Assembly (NCBI RefSeq): GCF_020907275.1
Contig: NZ_JAJJWI010000021.1
Location: 23,037 to 87,036, forward strand
Direction of reading: 5' to 3'
Source of the DNA: Pontibacter silvestris
Lineage (GTDB): Bacteria; Bacteroidota; Bacteroidia; Cytophagales; Hymenobacteraceae
DNA: 64,000 nt
The position numbers were made by a program, and so were the translations under genes. Of the stretch, positions 26,266 to 34,937 are shown in pieces. Below the pieces are notes generated by a model, which ran no database searches, had not been told where the DNA came from, and worked only from the letters and a program-made list of their open reading frames with translations. Numbering within the stretch: the first letter of the stretch is position 1; the number at the start of each line of letters is the position of its first letter.

Positions 26266-26349
26266 TTATTATAATTAAAGCTGATAGACTTTACCACGCT
26301 TTCTTTATGAGAGACTTCTTAGTATTTTAAAAGCTTACAACCGACAGTT

Positions 26350-27624
26350 ATGCAAATTGAAAAATATAAGATAGATGATTTTAACCAGCAGCAGGAGCAG
26401 GAGCACAAACGAAAGTTTGAGGTTTTAGCTTCCTCCCTGAACAATGTAGAGGGGGTACTGCAAAAGCTGGTCGATTTTCAGATAGGTATTCCAAGTTGGG
26501 CATTAGGTACCGGTGGCACCCGTTTTGGCCGCTTTTCTGGCAGTGGAGAGCCTCGTAGTTTAGAAGAGAAGATTGAAGACGTAGGTTTGCTGCATGCCCT
26601 GAACCAGTCCAGTGGTGCTATTTCGCTGCACATTCCCTGGGACATACCGCAGGATTATAAAGCTATAAAAGCGCTGGCTGCACAGCACGGCTTAAAGTTT
26701 GATGCTGTTAACTCCAACACCTTTCAGGACCAGCCAGATCAGAAGCAGAGTTACAAGTTTGGCTCTATGCAGCACGTTGACAAAGCTATTCGTAGGCAGG
26801 CAGTGGAGCATAACATAGAGGTAATTAGGCACGGCATAGAGTTGGGTTCTGATGCGTTAACAGTTTGGCTATCGGACGGCTCCAGTTTTCCGGGGCAGCT
26901 TAATTTCAGGAATGCCTTTGAGAATACTTTGGAAAGTTTACAGGAAGTTTATGCAGCTTTACCAGATGATTGGAAAGTGTTTGTAGAGTACAAAGCCTTT
27001 GAGCCTAACTTTTACTCCATGACGGTAGGCGACTGGGGACAGTCTTTGCTGTTTGCCAACAAGCTTGGCCCCAAAGCTTATACCTTAGTTGATCTTGGTC
27101 ACCACCTGCCAAATGCTAATATAGAGCAGATTGTGTCGTTGCTGTTGATGGAAGGCAAACTTGGCGGTTTCCACTTCAACGACTCTAAGTATGGCGATGA
27201 CGACTTAACCACCGGCAGTATTAAGCCTTACCAGCTGTTCCTTATCTTTAACTCTTTGGTAGACGGTATGGATGCCAGGGGCATGGATCATGCCACCAGC
27301 CTTGCCTGGATGATTGACGCCTCACATAATGTGAAAGATCCGCTTGAAGACCTTTTGCAGTCTGTAGAAGCCATTATGATTGCCTATGCGCAAGCTTTAC
27401 TGGTAGACCAGCAGGGGCTGAAAGGCGCTCAGCAGGAAAATGATGTGGTACGTTGCCAGGAAATACTGCAGGAAGCGTTCCGCACCGATGTTCGCCCTAT
27501 AGTGGCGGAGGCAAGGTTGCGTACTGGAGCTGCTTTGCGTCCGTTGCAACTGTTCCGTGAACTGAAAGTGAGAGAAAACCTTATTAATGAACGTGGTCTG
27601 AAGACCGTTGCAACCGGACTATAA
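26350..27624 (+). CDS. rhaI: RhaI, L-rhamnose isomerase (Pseudomonas-type)
   Basis: 424 residues. A TIM-barrel aldose-ketose isomerase converting L-rhamnose to L-rhamnulose. The metal-binding residues characteristic of the P. stutzeri-type enzyme are visible: Glu in VFVEYKAFEPNFY, Asp in TLVDLGHHLPNANIEQ, and His/Asp in GGFHFNDSKYGDDDLTTGSI. Unrelated in detail to E. coli RhaA, hence the name RhaI. The N-terminal GIPSWALGTGGTRFGRF and the C-terminal LRPLQLFRELKVRENL are also typical. Two bases separate it from rhaB. Confidence 0.94.
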   Translation: MQIEKYKIDDFNQQQEQEHKRKFEVLASSLNNVEGVLQKLVDFQIGIPSWALGTGGTRFGRFSGSGEPRSLEEKIEDVGLLHALNQSSGAISLHIPWDIPQDYKAIKALAAQHGLKFDAVNSNTFQDQPDQKQSYKFGSMQHVDKAIRRQAVEHNIEVIRHGIELGSDALTVWLSDGSSFPGQLNFRNAFENTLESLQEVYAALPDDWKVFVEYKAFEPNFYSMTVGDWGQSLLFANKLGPKAYTLVDLGHHLPNANIEQIVSLLLMEGKLGGFHFNDSKYGDDDLTTGSIKPYQLFLIFNSLVDGMDARGMDHATSLAWMIDASHNVKDPLEDLLQSVEAIMIAYAQALLVDQQGLKGAQQENDVVRCQEILQEAFRTDVRPIVAEARLRTGAALRPLQLFRELKVRENLINERGLKTVATGL

Positions 27625-27626
27625 TC

Positions 27627-29021
27627 ATGCAAAAGATACCTGTAGTTGCTATTTTCGATGTAGGCAAAACAAACAAGAAGCTGTTTCTCTTTGATGAGAG
27701 CTATAAAATTGTGTACGAGAAATCAGCACGTTTTATAGAAACAGTGGATGAGGATGGTGAGCCCTGCGAGAATCTGGAAAGCTTAAGGTTATCTGTTTTT
27801 GATTCGCTGCGGGATGTGTTCCGGCGGCAGGAATATGAAATTAGGGCTATTAACTTCTCCACGTATGGGGCAAGCTTTGTTTACATTGATGAAGAGGGCA
27901 GGCCGCTTTGCCCTTTGTACAACTACCTGAAGCCGTATCCGGAGGAGCTAAAAAAGCAGTTTTACAACACCTATGGAGGTGAGGAGAAGTTCTCGAAAGA
28001 GACAGCCTCTCCTGTGTTGGGAAGTCTGAACTCCGGCATGCAGCTTTACCGGATGAAGTATGAGAAGCCAGAGCTTTTTAAACAGATAAAATATGCTTTG
28101 CACTTGCCTCAGTACTTAAGCTATTTGATTTCGGGGGAAGCATATTCTGATATTACTAGTATAGGTTGCCACACTAACCTGTGGGATTTCTCGAAAGGAG
28201 ATTACCATGAATGGGTGGCAAAAGAAGGAATTCTGGAAAAACTGGCACCTTTAGCACCGTCTGACAGTGTGGTGCCAGCTGCTTTTCCGGGTAACAGCTA
28301 TGCCGTAGGCATCGGCCTGCATGACAGTTCAGCTGCACTGATTCCTTACTTGGTAAATTTCCATGAGTCATTTGTGCTGATTTCTACCGGAACCTGGTGC
28401 ATTACCTTAAATCCCTTCAACTCCACACCTTTAACCGAAGCCGAATTGCAGCAGGACTGCCTGTGTTACATGCAGTATAAGGGCAAGCCGGTAAAGGCCT
28501 CAAGATTCTTTGGAGGCTATGAGCATGAGCAGCAGGTAAAGCGTATAGCGGCACATTTCAACCAGAACACTGCGCGCTATAAAACTGTTGCTTTTGACCC
28601 TGAAGTTATCTGTAAACTACAGCGGGAACAGGGTTCTATGGTAGGCGCAAAGGCTAGTAAAAACCAACTGCAGGAGTCAGTTTTTGCTCAACGCAATTTG
28701 GCCTCTTTTTCTTCAGATGTGGAAGCTTACCACCAGTTCATTCTGGACCTGGTAACGCAGCAGGTGGCCTCTACTCAATTGGTTTTAGAGGGAACAGATG
28801 TAAAGCGAATTTTTGTGGACGGAGGGTTTAGTAAGAATGCTATTTACATGAACCTGCTGGCTTCCTTTTACCCTGATAAAGAAATATTTGCCGCTTCAAT
28901 GGCACAGGCAACTGCCGTTGGCACTGCCCTGGCTATCCACAGGCACTGGAACTCCAAACCAATGCCAAACGACATTATCGAATTAAAATATTATGCCGTA
29001 ACGCACGACGCTAACATATGA
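27627..29021 (+). CDS. rhaB: RhaB, rhamnulokinase (FGGY family)
   Basis: 464 residues. Sugar kinase phosphorylating L-rhamnulose at O1. FGGY-family marks: AIFDVGKTNKKLFLFDE at the N-terminus, NFSTYGASFVYIDEEGRPL, the phosphate-binding LISTGTWCITLNPF near residue 253, and the FVDGGFSKNAIYMNLLASF and AQATAVGTALAIH segments at the C-terminus. The final ATGA overlaps the start of lutA by four bases, indicating translational coupling of rhamnose breakdown with lactate oxidation. Confidence 0.92.
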   Translation: MQKIPVVAIFDVGKTNKKLFLFDESYKIVYEKSARFIETVDEDGEPCENLESLRLSVFDSLRDVFRRQEYEIRAINFSTYGASFVYIDEEGRPLCPLYNYLKPYPEELKKQFYNTYGGEEKFSKETASPVLGSLNSGMQLYRMKYEKPELFKQIKYALHLPQYLSYLISGEAYSDITSIGCHTNLWDFSKGDYHEWVAKEGILEKLAPLAPSDSVVPAAFPGNSYAVGIGLHDSSAALIPYLVNFHESFVLISTGTWCITLNPFNSTPLTEAELQQDCLCYMQYKGKPVKASRFFGGYEHEQQVKRIAAHFNQNTARYKTVAFDPEVICKLQREQGSMVGAKASKNQLQESVFAQRNLASFSSDVEAYHQFILDLVTQQVASTQLVLEGTDVKRIFVDGGFSKNAIYMNLLASFYPDKEIFAASMAQATAVGTALAIHRHWNSKPMPNDIIELKYYAVTHDANI

Positions 29022-29758
29022 CAGTAGGCCTTTTTATACCTTGCTATGTAGATCAGTTTTACCCCAATGCTGCCATTGCTACACTGGAACTACTTGAAAA
29101 ACTGGGGGTGCAGGTAGTGTATCCGTTAAAACAAACTTGTTGCGGCCAACCAATGGCCAACTCAGGCTACGAGCACCTGACGCATGAGAGCAACGAGCTT
29201 TTTGTTAAGAACTTTAAAGAGTTTGACTATATCGTGGCTCCTTCCGGGAGTTGCGTACTACATATTAAAGATCATTTGCACTCCGATAAATATCCTGCCG
29301 AAGCAAATGCTATACGTGGAAAAATATACGAATTGATAGAGTTCCTGACAGATGTGCTGAAAGTTGATAAGTTGAAAGCAAGGTTTCCGCACAAAGTAGG
29401 CCTGCACCAGAGCTGCCACGGCCAGAGAGGTTTAAGACTTGCCCAGATGACGGAGCTTGTCGCTCGTGATTTTTCTAAGCCAGAACAACTGTTGAGTATG
29501 GTAGACGGGCTGGAGTTGATTGAGCTTACACGCAAGGATGAGTGCTGTGGCTTCGGTGGAACTTTTTGCGTGGCAGAAGAGGCCGTATCGGTAAAAATGG
29601 GCAAGGACCGGGTGGCAGATCATTTACAGCATGAGGCTGAATATATAACAGCGGCCGATATGAGTTGCCTGATGCACATGGAGGGCATTTTACGCAGGCA
29701 AAAAAGTAATGTAAAGGTGATGCATATTGCCGAAATTTTAAATGCACAGGAGATATGA
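29018..29758 (+). CDS. lutA: LutA, (Fe-S)-binding lactate oxidation subunit
   Basis: 246 residues. Two CCG domains: FIPCYVDQFYPNAA with LKQTCCGQPMANSGY in the first half, and HQSCHGQRGLR with KDECCGFGGTFCV in the second; these Cys motifs bind an iron-sulfur cluster. Member of the LutABC/LldEFG L-lactate dehydrogenase complex that oxidises lactate to pyruvate. Overlaps rhaB and lutB by four bases each (ATGA). Placed after the rhamnose genes, it fits oxidation of the lactate produced by RhaEW. Confidence 0.92.
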   Translation: MTVGLFIPCYVDQFYPNAAIATLELLEKLGVQVVYPLKQTCCGQPMANSGYEHLTHESNELFVKNFKEFDYIVAPSGSCVLHIKDHLHSDKYPAEANAIRGKIYELIEFLTDVLKVDKLKARFPHKVGLHQSCHGQRGLRLAQMTELVARDFSKPEQLLSMVDGLELIELTRKDECCGFGGTFCVAEEAVSVKMGKDRVADHLQHEAEYITAADMSCLMHMEGILRRQKSNVKVMHIAEILNAQEI

Positions 29759-31125
29759 GTGAGTTAAAAGACCATGCAGCCTTGGCCGAAAACTTTAATG
29801 CAGATGAGCTGCGGGTAAACTGGCACGATGAAACCTTATGGTTTATCAGGCAGAAGCGGGACAGGTCTGCGCATGCTATTCCGGATTGGGAACTGTTACG
29901 CGAAACAGCCTCTCAGATCAAGCATAATGTATTATCAAACCTGAGCGAGTACCTGGAGCAGTTTGAAGCTAATGCCAAGGCTAACGGAGTTATAGTACAC
30001 TGGGCAGTAGATGCCAGAGAGCACAACCAGATTGTACATGGCATACTGAAAAAGCATGGTGTAAAGGAGATGGTAAAAAGTAAGTCTATGCTGACAGAGG
30101 AGTGCCATCTGAATGATTACTTAGCTGAAAACGGAATAGAGGTAATAGATTCTGACTTAGGGGAACGCATTGTGCAGCTGGCAAAAGAGCCGCCCAGCCA
30201 TATTGTTTTGCCTAGTATCCACAAAAAGAAAGAAGAGGTAGGGGAGCTGTTTCATAAGCATTTAGGCACAGCGCCTGGCGTTTCTGACCCGCAGGTACTT
30301 ACCGAGACGGCACGGCAACACCTACGGGAAAAATTTTTAACGCGTCGAGCAGCCCTTACAGGCGTAAACTTCGCTATAGCCGAAACAGGGGAGTTCGTGG
30401 TTTGCACCAACGAGGGTAATGCAGACATGGGAGCCCACCTGGCAGACGTACATATTGCGAGTATGGGTATTGAGAAGCTGATACCGCAGCGAAAGCATCT
30501 TGGTGTATTTCTTAGGCTGCTGGCCCGAAGTGCCACAGGGCAGCCAATCACGACTTATTCCAGCCATTTTAAAAAGCCAAGAAAGGGGCACGAAATGCAC
30601 CTTGTGCTGGTAGACAACGGCAGGAGCATACACCTTGGCAGAGAAGACTTCCGAAACTCCTTAAAATGTATTCGGTGCGGGGCCTGTATGAACACCTGCC
30701 CTGTTTACCGCAGAAGCGGCGGGCACAGTTACCACAATGCAGTGGCAGGCCCAATAGGGGCTATACTGGCTCCGAACTTTGATATGAAAAAAGCTGCTGA
30801 CTTACCGTTTGCCTCTACGCTGTGTGGTTCCTGTTCTAATGTATGTCCTGTAAAAATTGACATCCATAACCAACTATATAAGTGGCGACAGGTGATAGTG
30901 CAGGAGGGGTATGCAGATTCTAAAAAAACATTGGGCATGAAAGCCATGACGCAAACCTTTGCCTCGCCTGCTACTTTTCGGTTGGCAGGTAAAGCCGGTA
31001 GGTGGTTCATGCGGAATGTGCCTCTTGCCGTTAGTAATAAGCTTAACCCGTGGTACAAGCAGCGCGAAATGCCTGTACCCCCAAAGGAGTCATTCGGAGA
31101 ATGGTACCGCAAAAACAGAAAATAA
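29755..31125 (+). CDS. lutB: LutB, iron-sulfur lactate oxidation subunit
   Basis: 456 residues. N-terminal LUD domain (LTGVNFAIAETGEFVVCTNEG split near residue 200-225) and a C-terminal pair of [4Fe-4S] motifs: CIRCGACMNTCPVYRRSGG near residue 305 and CGSCSNVCPVKID near residue 360. Homologue of B. subtilis LutB / E. coli YkgF. Start overlaps lutA by four bases and the stop is four bases before lutC. Cytoplasmic or membrane-associated; passes electrons to the respiratory chain. Confidence 0.94.
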   Translation: MSELKDHAALAENFNADELRVNWHDETLWFIRQKRDRSAHAIPDWELLRETASQIKHNVLSNLSEYLEQFEANAKANGVIVHWAVDAREHNQIVHGILKKHGVKEMVKSKSMLTEECHLNDYLAENGIEVIDSDLGERIVQLAKEPPSHIVLPSIHKKKEEVGELFHKHLGTAPGVSDPQVLTETARQHLREKFLTRRAALTGVNFAIAETGEFVVCTNEGNADMGAHLADVHIASMGIEKLIPQRKHLGVFLRLLARSATGQPITTYSSHFKKPRKGHEMHLVLVDNGRSIHLGREDFRNSLKCIRCGACMNTCPVYRRSGGHSYHNAVAGPIGAILAPNFDMKKAADLPFASTLCGSCSNVCPVKIDIHNQLYKWRQVIVQEGYADSKKTLGMKAMTQTFASPATFRLAGKAGRWFMRNVPLAVSNKLNPWYKQREMPVPPKESFGEWYRKNRK

Positions 31126-31129
31126 ACCA

Positions 31130-31723
31130 ATGAGTAGCAGAGAACAAATACTTGCGTCTGTAGCGAAGAACCAACCAATACCCGTTGCACTGCCGGAAAT
31201 TCCCATTTTCTCTTCAGAGAAATCAGACCTGGTGGAGAAGTTTACCACCGTGGCAGTTGGTATTGGTAGTAAAGTATTTCGTGTAAATAGCTTGAAAGAA
31301 GCAAAGCAGATTCTCCTGAAGGAGCACAAAGCTTCGAAAAGAATTATTTCTACTTTTCCTCAATTCTCAGATGTGGCTGAAGTCTCTATTGTGCCGAGCA
31401 CAGACCCTCATACTATGGAGGATGTAGACCTGGCTATATTAGAAGCACACTTGGGAGTGGCTGAGAACAGTGCTTTATGGGTTACAGAAGAACTGTTGCC
31501 TATGCGGGTAACGCCTTTTATTTGTCAGCACCTGGCTTTAGTAGTCTCACCGAAAGCTATACTACCCCTGATGCATCATGCTTACGAACAAATAGGAATG
31601 AAAGATTATGGCTTCGGAGTATTTATAGCTGGCCCTTCCAAGACAGCAGATATTGAGCAGTCACTAGTGCTGGGTGCTCACGGCCCTAGAACTCTTACTA
31701 TATTTCTTTTAGAGGAGCAATAG
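31130..31723 (+). CDS. lutC: LutC, LUD-domain lactate oxidation subunit
   Basis: 198 residues from ATG 31130 (MSSREQILASVAKN). A longer open frame upstream overlaps lutB out of frame and is not real. The LUD domain is visible in VDLAILEAHLGVAENSALWV and the C-terminal FIAGPSKTADIEQSLVLGAH, with GPRTLTIFLLEE at the end, typical of LutC/YkgG. Last gene of the seven-gene operon; no clear terminator follows. Confidence 0.92.
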   Translation: MSSREQILASVAKNQPIPVALPEIPIFSSEKSDLVEKFTTVAVGIGSKVFRVNSLKEAKQILLKEHKASKRIISTFPQFSDVAEVSIVPSTDPHTMEDVDLAILEAHLGVAENSALWVTEELLPMRVTPFICQHLALVVSPKAILPLMHHAYEQIGMKDYGFGVFIAGPSKTADIEQSLVLGAHGPRTLTIFLLEEQ

Positions 31724-32251
31724 TAAGTCCTGTATCCTAGAACCTCATTATAAAGCACTGTTTGTTTACCTTTGTTGCATCCTTGCAGTATTATCGTTAG
31801 ATAGCTCGCTATCTGGTGTTTTCTCATCACAAATTCTTTCATAAGCTTGTGTGTGTTAGGTGTTAGGCTTGATACTGTGCAGCCAGCAGCATTGCTGTGC
31901 AGGCTTTAGAAAGTTGATCTAAAGCTTTTTCTGATAGAGCAGTAGGAAAAGCATCCTTTTCAAGAAGATTTATACTATCTTTTTAAACCTGTTTTAATAT
32001 TATTCTATTATGATGTAGGATAAGGTTTAGGTGTGTGAAATATATGCTTTTATAAATACGGGTAATTGTATAGGTTAAATATGTTTACTTCCTGAATATA
32101 GTTTAATAATTGTACTATATAGTTGTTTAATTATTAGGATGGGAAATAGGTGGGATAAATTAATTTGTTTAATTGTTAGATTCTTATTTGTTAAAATGCT
32201 TATCATTGCTTTGTGAACTTTGGTGTAGGGTAGAGGAATTGAACTTTAGGT
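31724..32251. other. Intergenic region between the rhamnose operon and a kinase gene
   Basis: About 530 bases, AT-rich, no gene. A small palindromic hairpin agatagc-tc-gctatct is visible at 31799-31814 but lacks a T-run. The promoter of the histidine kinase should lie toward the right end; none was identified with confidence. Confidence 0.45.
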
Positions 32252-34468
32252 ATGATGTGTGACGCGAATTTTACCTCTGATTTTTATAAAGCTATTGTGA
32301 AAAATAGTACTGAGCTTATTTCTGTTTTAGATCAAGCTGGTGAGTACATGTTTGTGGGTGCTTCTGTAGAACCTGTGTTAGGTTATGAGGCGCATGAGCT
32401 GCTAGGAACAAATGCAATTGATTACATCCATAAGAACGATGCAGCATTTGCTTTATCTGCGTTAGAGAAAATCTGTACAGAGAAAGAGGTAAGAATGCTA
32501 CCATTAAGGTTTAAAGCTAAAAATGGTGACTGGAGATGGATAGAATGTACCATTACTAACATGCTGGATAATGAAAGTGTCAGAGGAATTGTAGCAAATT
32601 CAAGAGATGTTACACAGGAAGTTGAAAATGAACTGAAAAAGGAGCAAAGCCAATCTTTTTACAAGTCACTCTTTCACGACCATCCTGATGCTGTATTTAC
32701 ACTGAATACAGATGGGTATTTCGAAGATGCGAATAAGCAGTTTCCCCGGTTAATCAATTACTCTGAAGAAGAAATTAAAGGAAAGCACTTTACAGAGCTA
32801 GTGCATCCATCTTACACAAAGGAAGTAACATATGCTTTTAATAAGGCACTGGCAGGGCAGGCACATACTATTGAGGCCTTAGTACTTACGAAGCAGGGAA
32901 AAGAGATAGATATTTGTGTTACAATAGTACCTATTTTCTTTAAAGGCAGTGTCGAGGGAGTGCATGTTATCGCCAGAGACATTACACAGTTAAAACGCTC
33001 AGACAGGCTTATAAGAGAACAGGCAGATCAGTTAAACAGTGTAGTTGAAAGCATAGCCGAACCTTTTTTTGCCTTAGATAAACAGTGGTGTTATACCTAT
33101 GTAAATAAAGCCTATGCAGCCTTTCTTGGCAAATACAGAGAAGAAATGCTTGGGAACAATATATGGGAGACATATCCTCAGTCAGTTCATTCTTTGTTCT
33201 ATTATAAGTGCCATGAAGTAGCCTCTTCCGGTTTACCGGTATCTTTTGAAGAACCTTATTCTAAACCAAGAGAAGCAGTCATTCGCTTTAGTGTGTTTCC
33301 CTCCAGTAATGGTATATCGGTTTATTTTAGAGATGTTATAGAGGAGAGAGGTTTGGAGGCTGAGCTAGAAAAGCTTTCGTTAGTGGCTAGCCAGACTACA
33401 AACGGTGTTATTATAACAGATGGTGATGGCAAAGTTGAGTGGGTAAACAACAGCTTTGAAAGATTGACAGGCTATTCTTTTGCAGAGGTATTACATAAAG
33501 AGCCGGGTGAATTGCTACAGGGAGTTGAAACCGATCAAGAAACAGTTGCCCGAATAAGAAAAAAGCTAGCTGAAGCAGTTCCTTTTTCTGAAGAAATTCT
33601 CAATTACAGAAAGAATGGAGAAAAAGTGTGGTTCTCTATGATCATAACGCCCATTCTGGACACCAAAGGTCATGTATCAAAGTTTATAGCTATTCAGAGC
33701 GATACTACAGACAAAAAAAGGTCTGAACTAGAGCTTAAACAGATGGCGAGTGATCTGTCAATACAAAATAAAAGCCTTCAGCAGTTTACTTACTTTATAT
33801 CGCATAACCTTCGGGCTCCTGTTGCGAATGCGTCTGGTTTGGCCGCCTTGCTACCCAGAATAGACAAGAACTCAAAGAAGTTCGAAAGTGTCCTGTCAAA
33901 ACTACAAACTTCTGTTTCGCATTTGGATAGTATCATAAAAGATATGAACACTATACTCTCACTGAGAGATGGAAATCAGCTACTCCCTTTAGAAGATGTA
34001 AATCTTTCAGCAGTGTGTACAGAGGTAATCAATAGTCTGCAGGAGAGTATAGTGGAATTAGGCGTTACTACACTTGTTGATGTTGATACAGATTGTGTTG
34101 TTCAAGCAAGCAAAGCTTATCTGCATAACATATTTTATAACCTGTTACTGAATGCTATAAAATATAGAGCTACAGATCGTAAACTTATTATAGCTGTTAA
34201 GTGTAGACAAAATAAAGACGGGGAAGTTGAAATCATTATAAGCGATAATGGATCGGGTATGGAAATGGGCTTAGTAAAGGACCAACTGTTTAAGCTGTAT
34301 AAGCGCTTCCACCTGAACACTACCGGAAGAGGGGTAGGCCTTTTTCTTGTTAAAACACAAGTAGAAGCTATGAAGGGCAGGATTGAAGTAGACAGTACTC
34401 CGAATGTGGGCACCAGTTTTAAAATTTACCTGAAGTATAATGTTGAAGAGAGCTTTTATAATAGATGA
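32252..34468 (+). CDS. Multi-PAS hybrid-type sensor histidine kinase
   Basis: 738 residues, no membrane segment, so a cytoplasmic sensor. Four PAS domains are recognisable, at about residues 8-125, 130-250, 258-372 and 378-492 (for example YMFVGASVEPVLGYEAHELLG and WVNNSFERLTGYSF), each followed by a PAC-like stretch. The HisKA region has the phosphorylated His518 in FTYFISHNLRAPV. The ATPase domain shows LHNIFYNLLLNAIKYR (N box), ISDNGSGMEMG and TTGRGVGLFLVK (G boxes). The stop lies 29 bases inside the next gene, a lone receiver, its likely partner. Ligand unknown; no heme or flavin site is obvious. Confidence 0.93.
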   Translation: MMCDANFTSDFYKAIVKNSTELISVLDQAGEYMFVGASVEPVLGYEAHELLGTNAIDYIHKNDAAFALSALEKICTEKEVRMLPLRFKAKNGDWRWIECTITNMLDNESVRGIVANSRDVTQEVENELKKEQSQSFYKSLFHDHPDAVFTLNTDGYFEDANKQFPRLINYSEEEIKGKHFTELVHPSYTKEVTYAFNKALAGQAHTIEALVLTKQGKEIDICVTIVPIFFKGSVEGVHVIARDITQLKRSDRLIREQADQLNSVVESIAEPFFALDKQWCYTYVNKAYAAFLGKYREEMLGNNIWETYPQSVHSLFYYKCHEVASSGLPVSFEEPYSKPREAVIRFSVFPSSNGISVYFRDVIEERGLEAELEKLSLVASQTTNGVIITDGDGKVEWVNNSFERLTGYSFAEVLHKEPGELLQGVETDQETVARIRKKLAEAVPFSEEILNYRKNGEKVWFSMIITPILDTKGHVSKFIAIQSDTTDKKRSELELKQMASDLSIQNKSLQQFTYFISHNLRAPVANASGLAALLPRIDKNSKKFESVLSKLQTSVSHLDSIIKDMNTILSLRDGNQLLPLEDVNLSAVCTEVINSLQESIVELGVTTLVDVDTDCVVQASKAYLHNIFYNLLLNAIKYRATDRKLIIAVKCRQNKDGEVEIIISDNGSGMEMGLVKDQLFKLYKRFHLNTTGRGVGLFLVKTQVEAMKGRIEVDSTPNVGTSFKIYLKYNVEESFYNR

Positions 34469-34832
34469 TGATGAAATAAGTCTCTTTTTAACAGAAGCTA
34501 TACTGGAGGAAGAGAATATAGCGAAGGAATACCAAAGCTACCAATATGCACAGGATGCACTAAATGATATTATTGAAGGGCTGGAAGTGGAGAAGATACC
34601 GGATATCATTTTTCTGGATCTTAATATGCCCTTGATGAGTGGCTGGAGCTTTTTAAACAGACTTTTGCCTTATGAGAATCAGCTGGAGGAGAAATGTAGT
34701 ATCTATATTCTTACATCATCAGTGGATATAGAAGAGGAAGAAAAAGCTAAAGGCTACAGGTTAGTGAAAGGTTTTTTGCATAAACCATTAGAAGAAAGCT
34801 CTGTACAGGAAATCAAGCAACATTACAGATGA
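34440..34832 (+). CDS. Single-domain response regulator
   Basis: 130 residues, a receiver domain only: acidic pocket IIDDDEISLFL at residues 7-17, phospho-acceptor Asp60 in IFLDLNMPLMSGW, Thr/Ser in YILTSSVD, and the conserved Lys in FLHKPLEE. No output domain, so it probably acts by protein-protein contact or in a phosphorelay. It starts 29 bases inside the upstream kinase gene and is translated in a different frame, which points to coupled expression. Confidence 0.93.
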   Translation: MLKRAFIIDDDEISLFLTEAILEEENIAKEYQSYQYAQDALNDIIEGLEVEKIPDIIFLDLNMPLMSGWSFLNRLLPYENQLEEKCSIYILTSSVDIEEEEKAKGYRLVKGFLHKPLEESSVQEIKQHYR

Positions 34833-34883
34833 TTTTAAGTCACCCTTAAAGTAAGTCAACAATGGTTTATCTTAGGCTGACAG

Positions 34884-34925
34884 AATAAAAAAGAGGAACA
34901 GATGAAGCTGTTCCTCTTTTTTATT
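34884..34925. terminator. 18-bp perfect bidirectional terminator
   Basis: Arms 34884-34901 and 34908-34925 pair perfectly around atgaag. A-rich left and T-rich right ends allow it to serve both the response regulator (+) and the convergent efflux operon (-), whose last gene stops at 34938. Confidence 0.88.
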
Positions 34926-34937
34926 ATCATTTAGTAC

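Noticed and set aside
30959..31129. Upstream extension of lutC
   Set aside because: Overlaps lutB out of frame and lacks LUD-family similarity; ATG at 31130 gives the family N-terminus.
29018..31723. Glycolate oxidase (GlcF-like) reading of the Fe-S genes
   Set aside because: Three-gene order and LUD domains match lutABC; a GlcD flavoprotein is absent.
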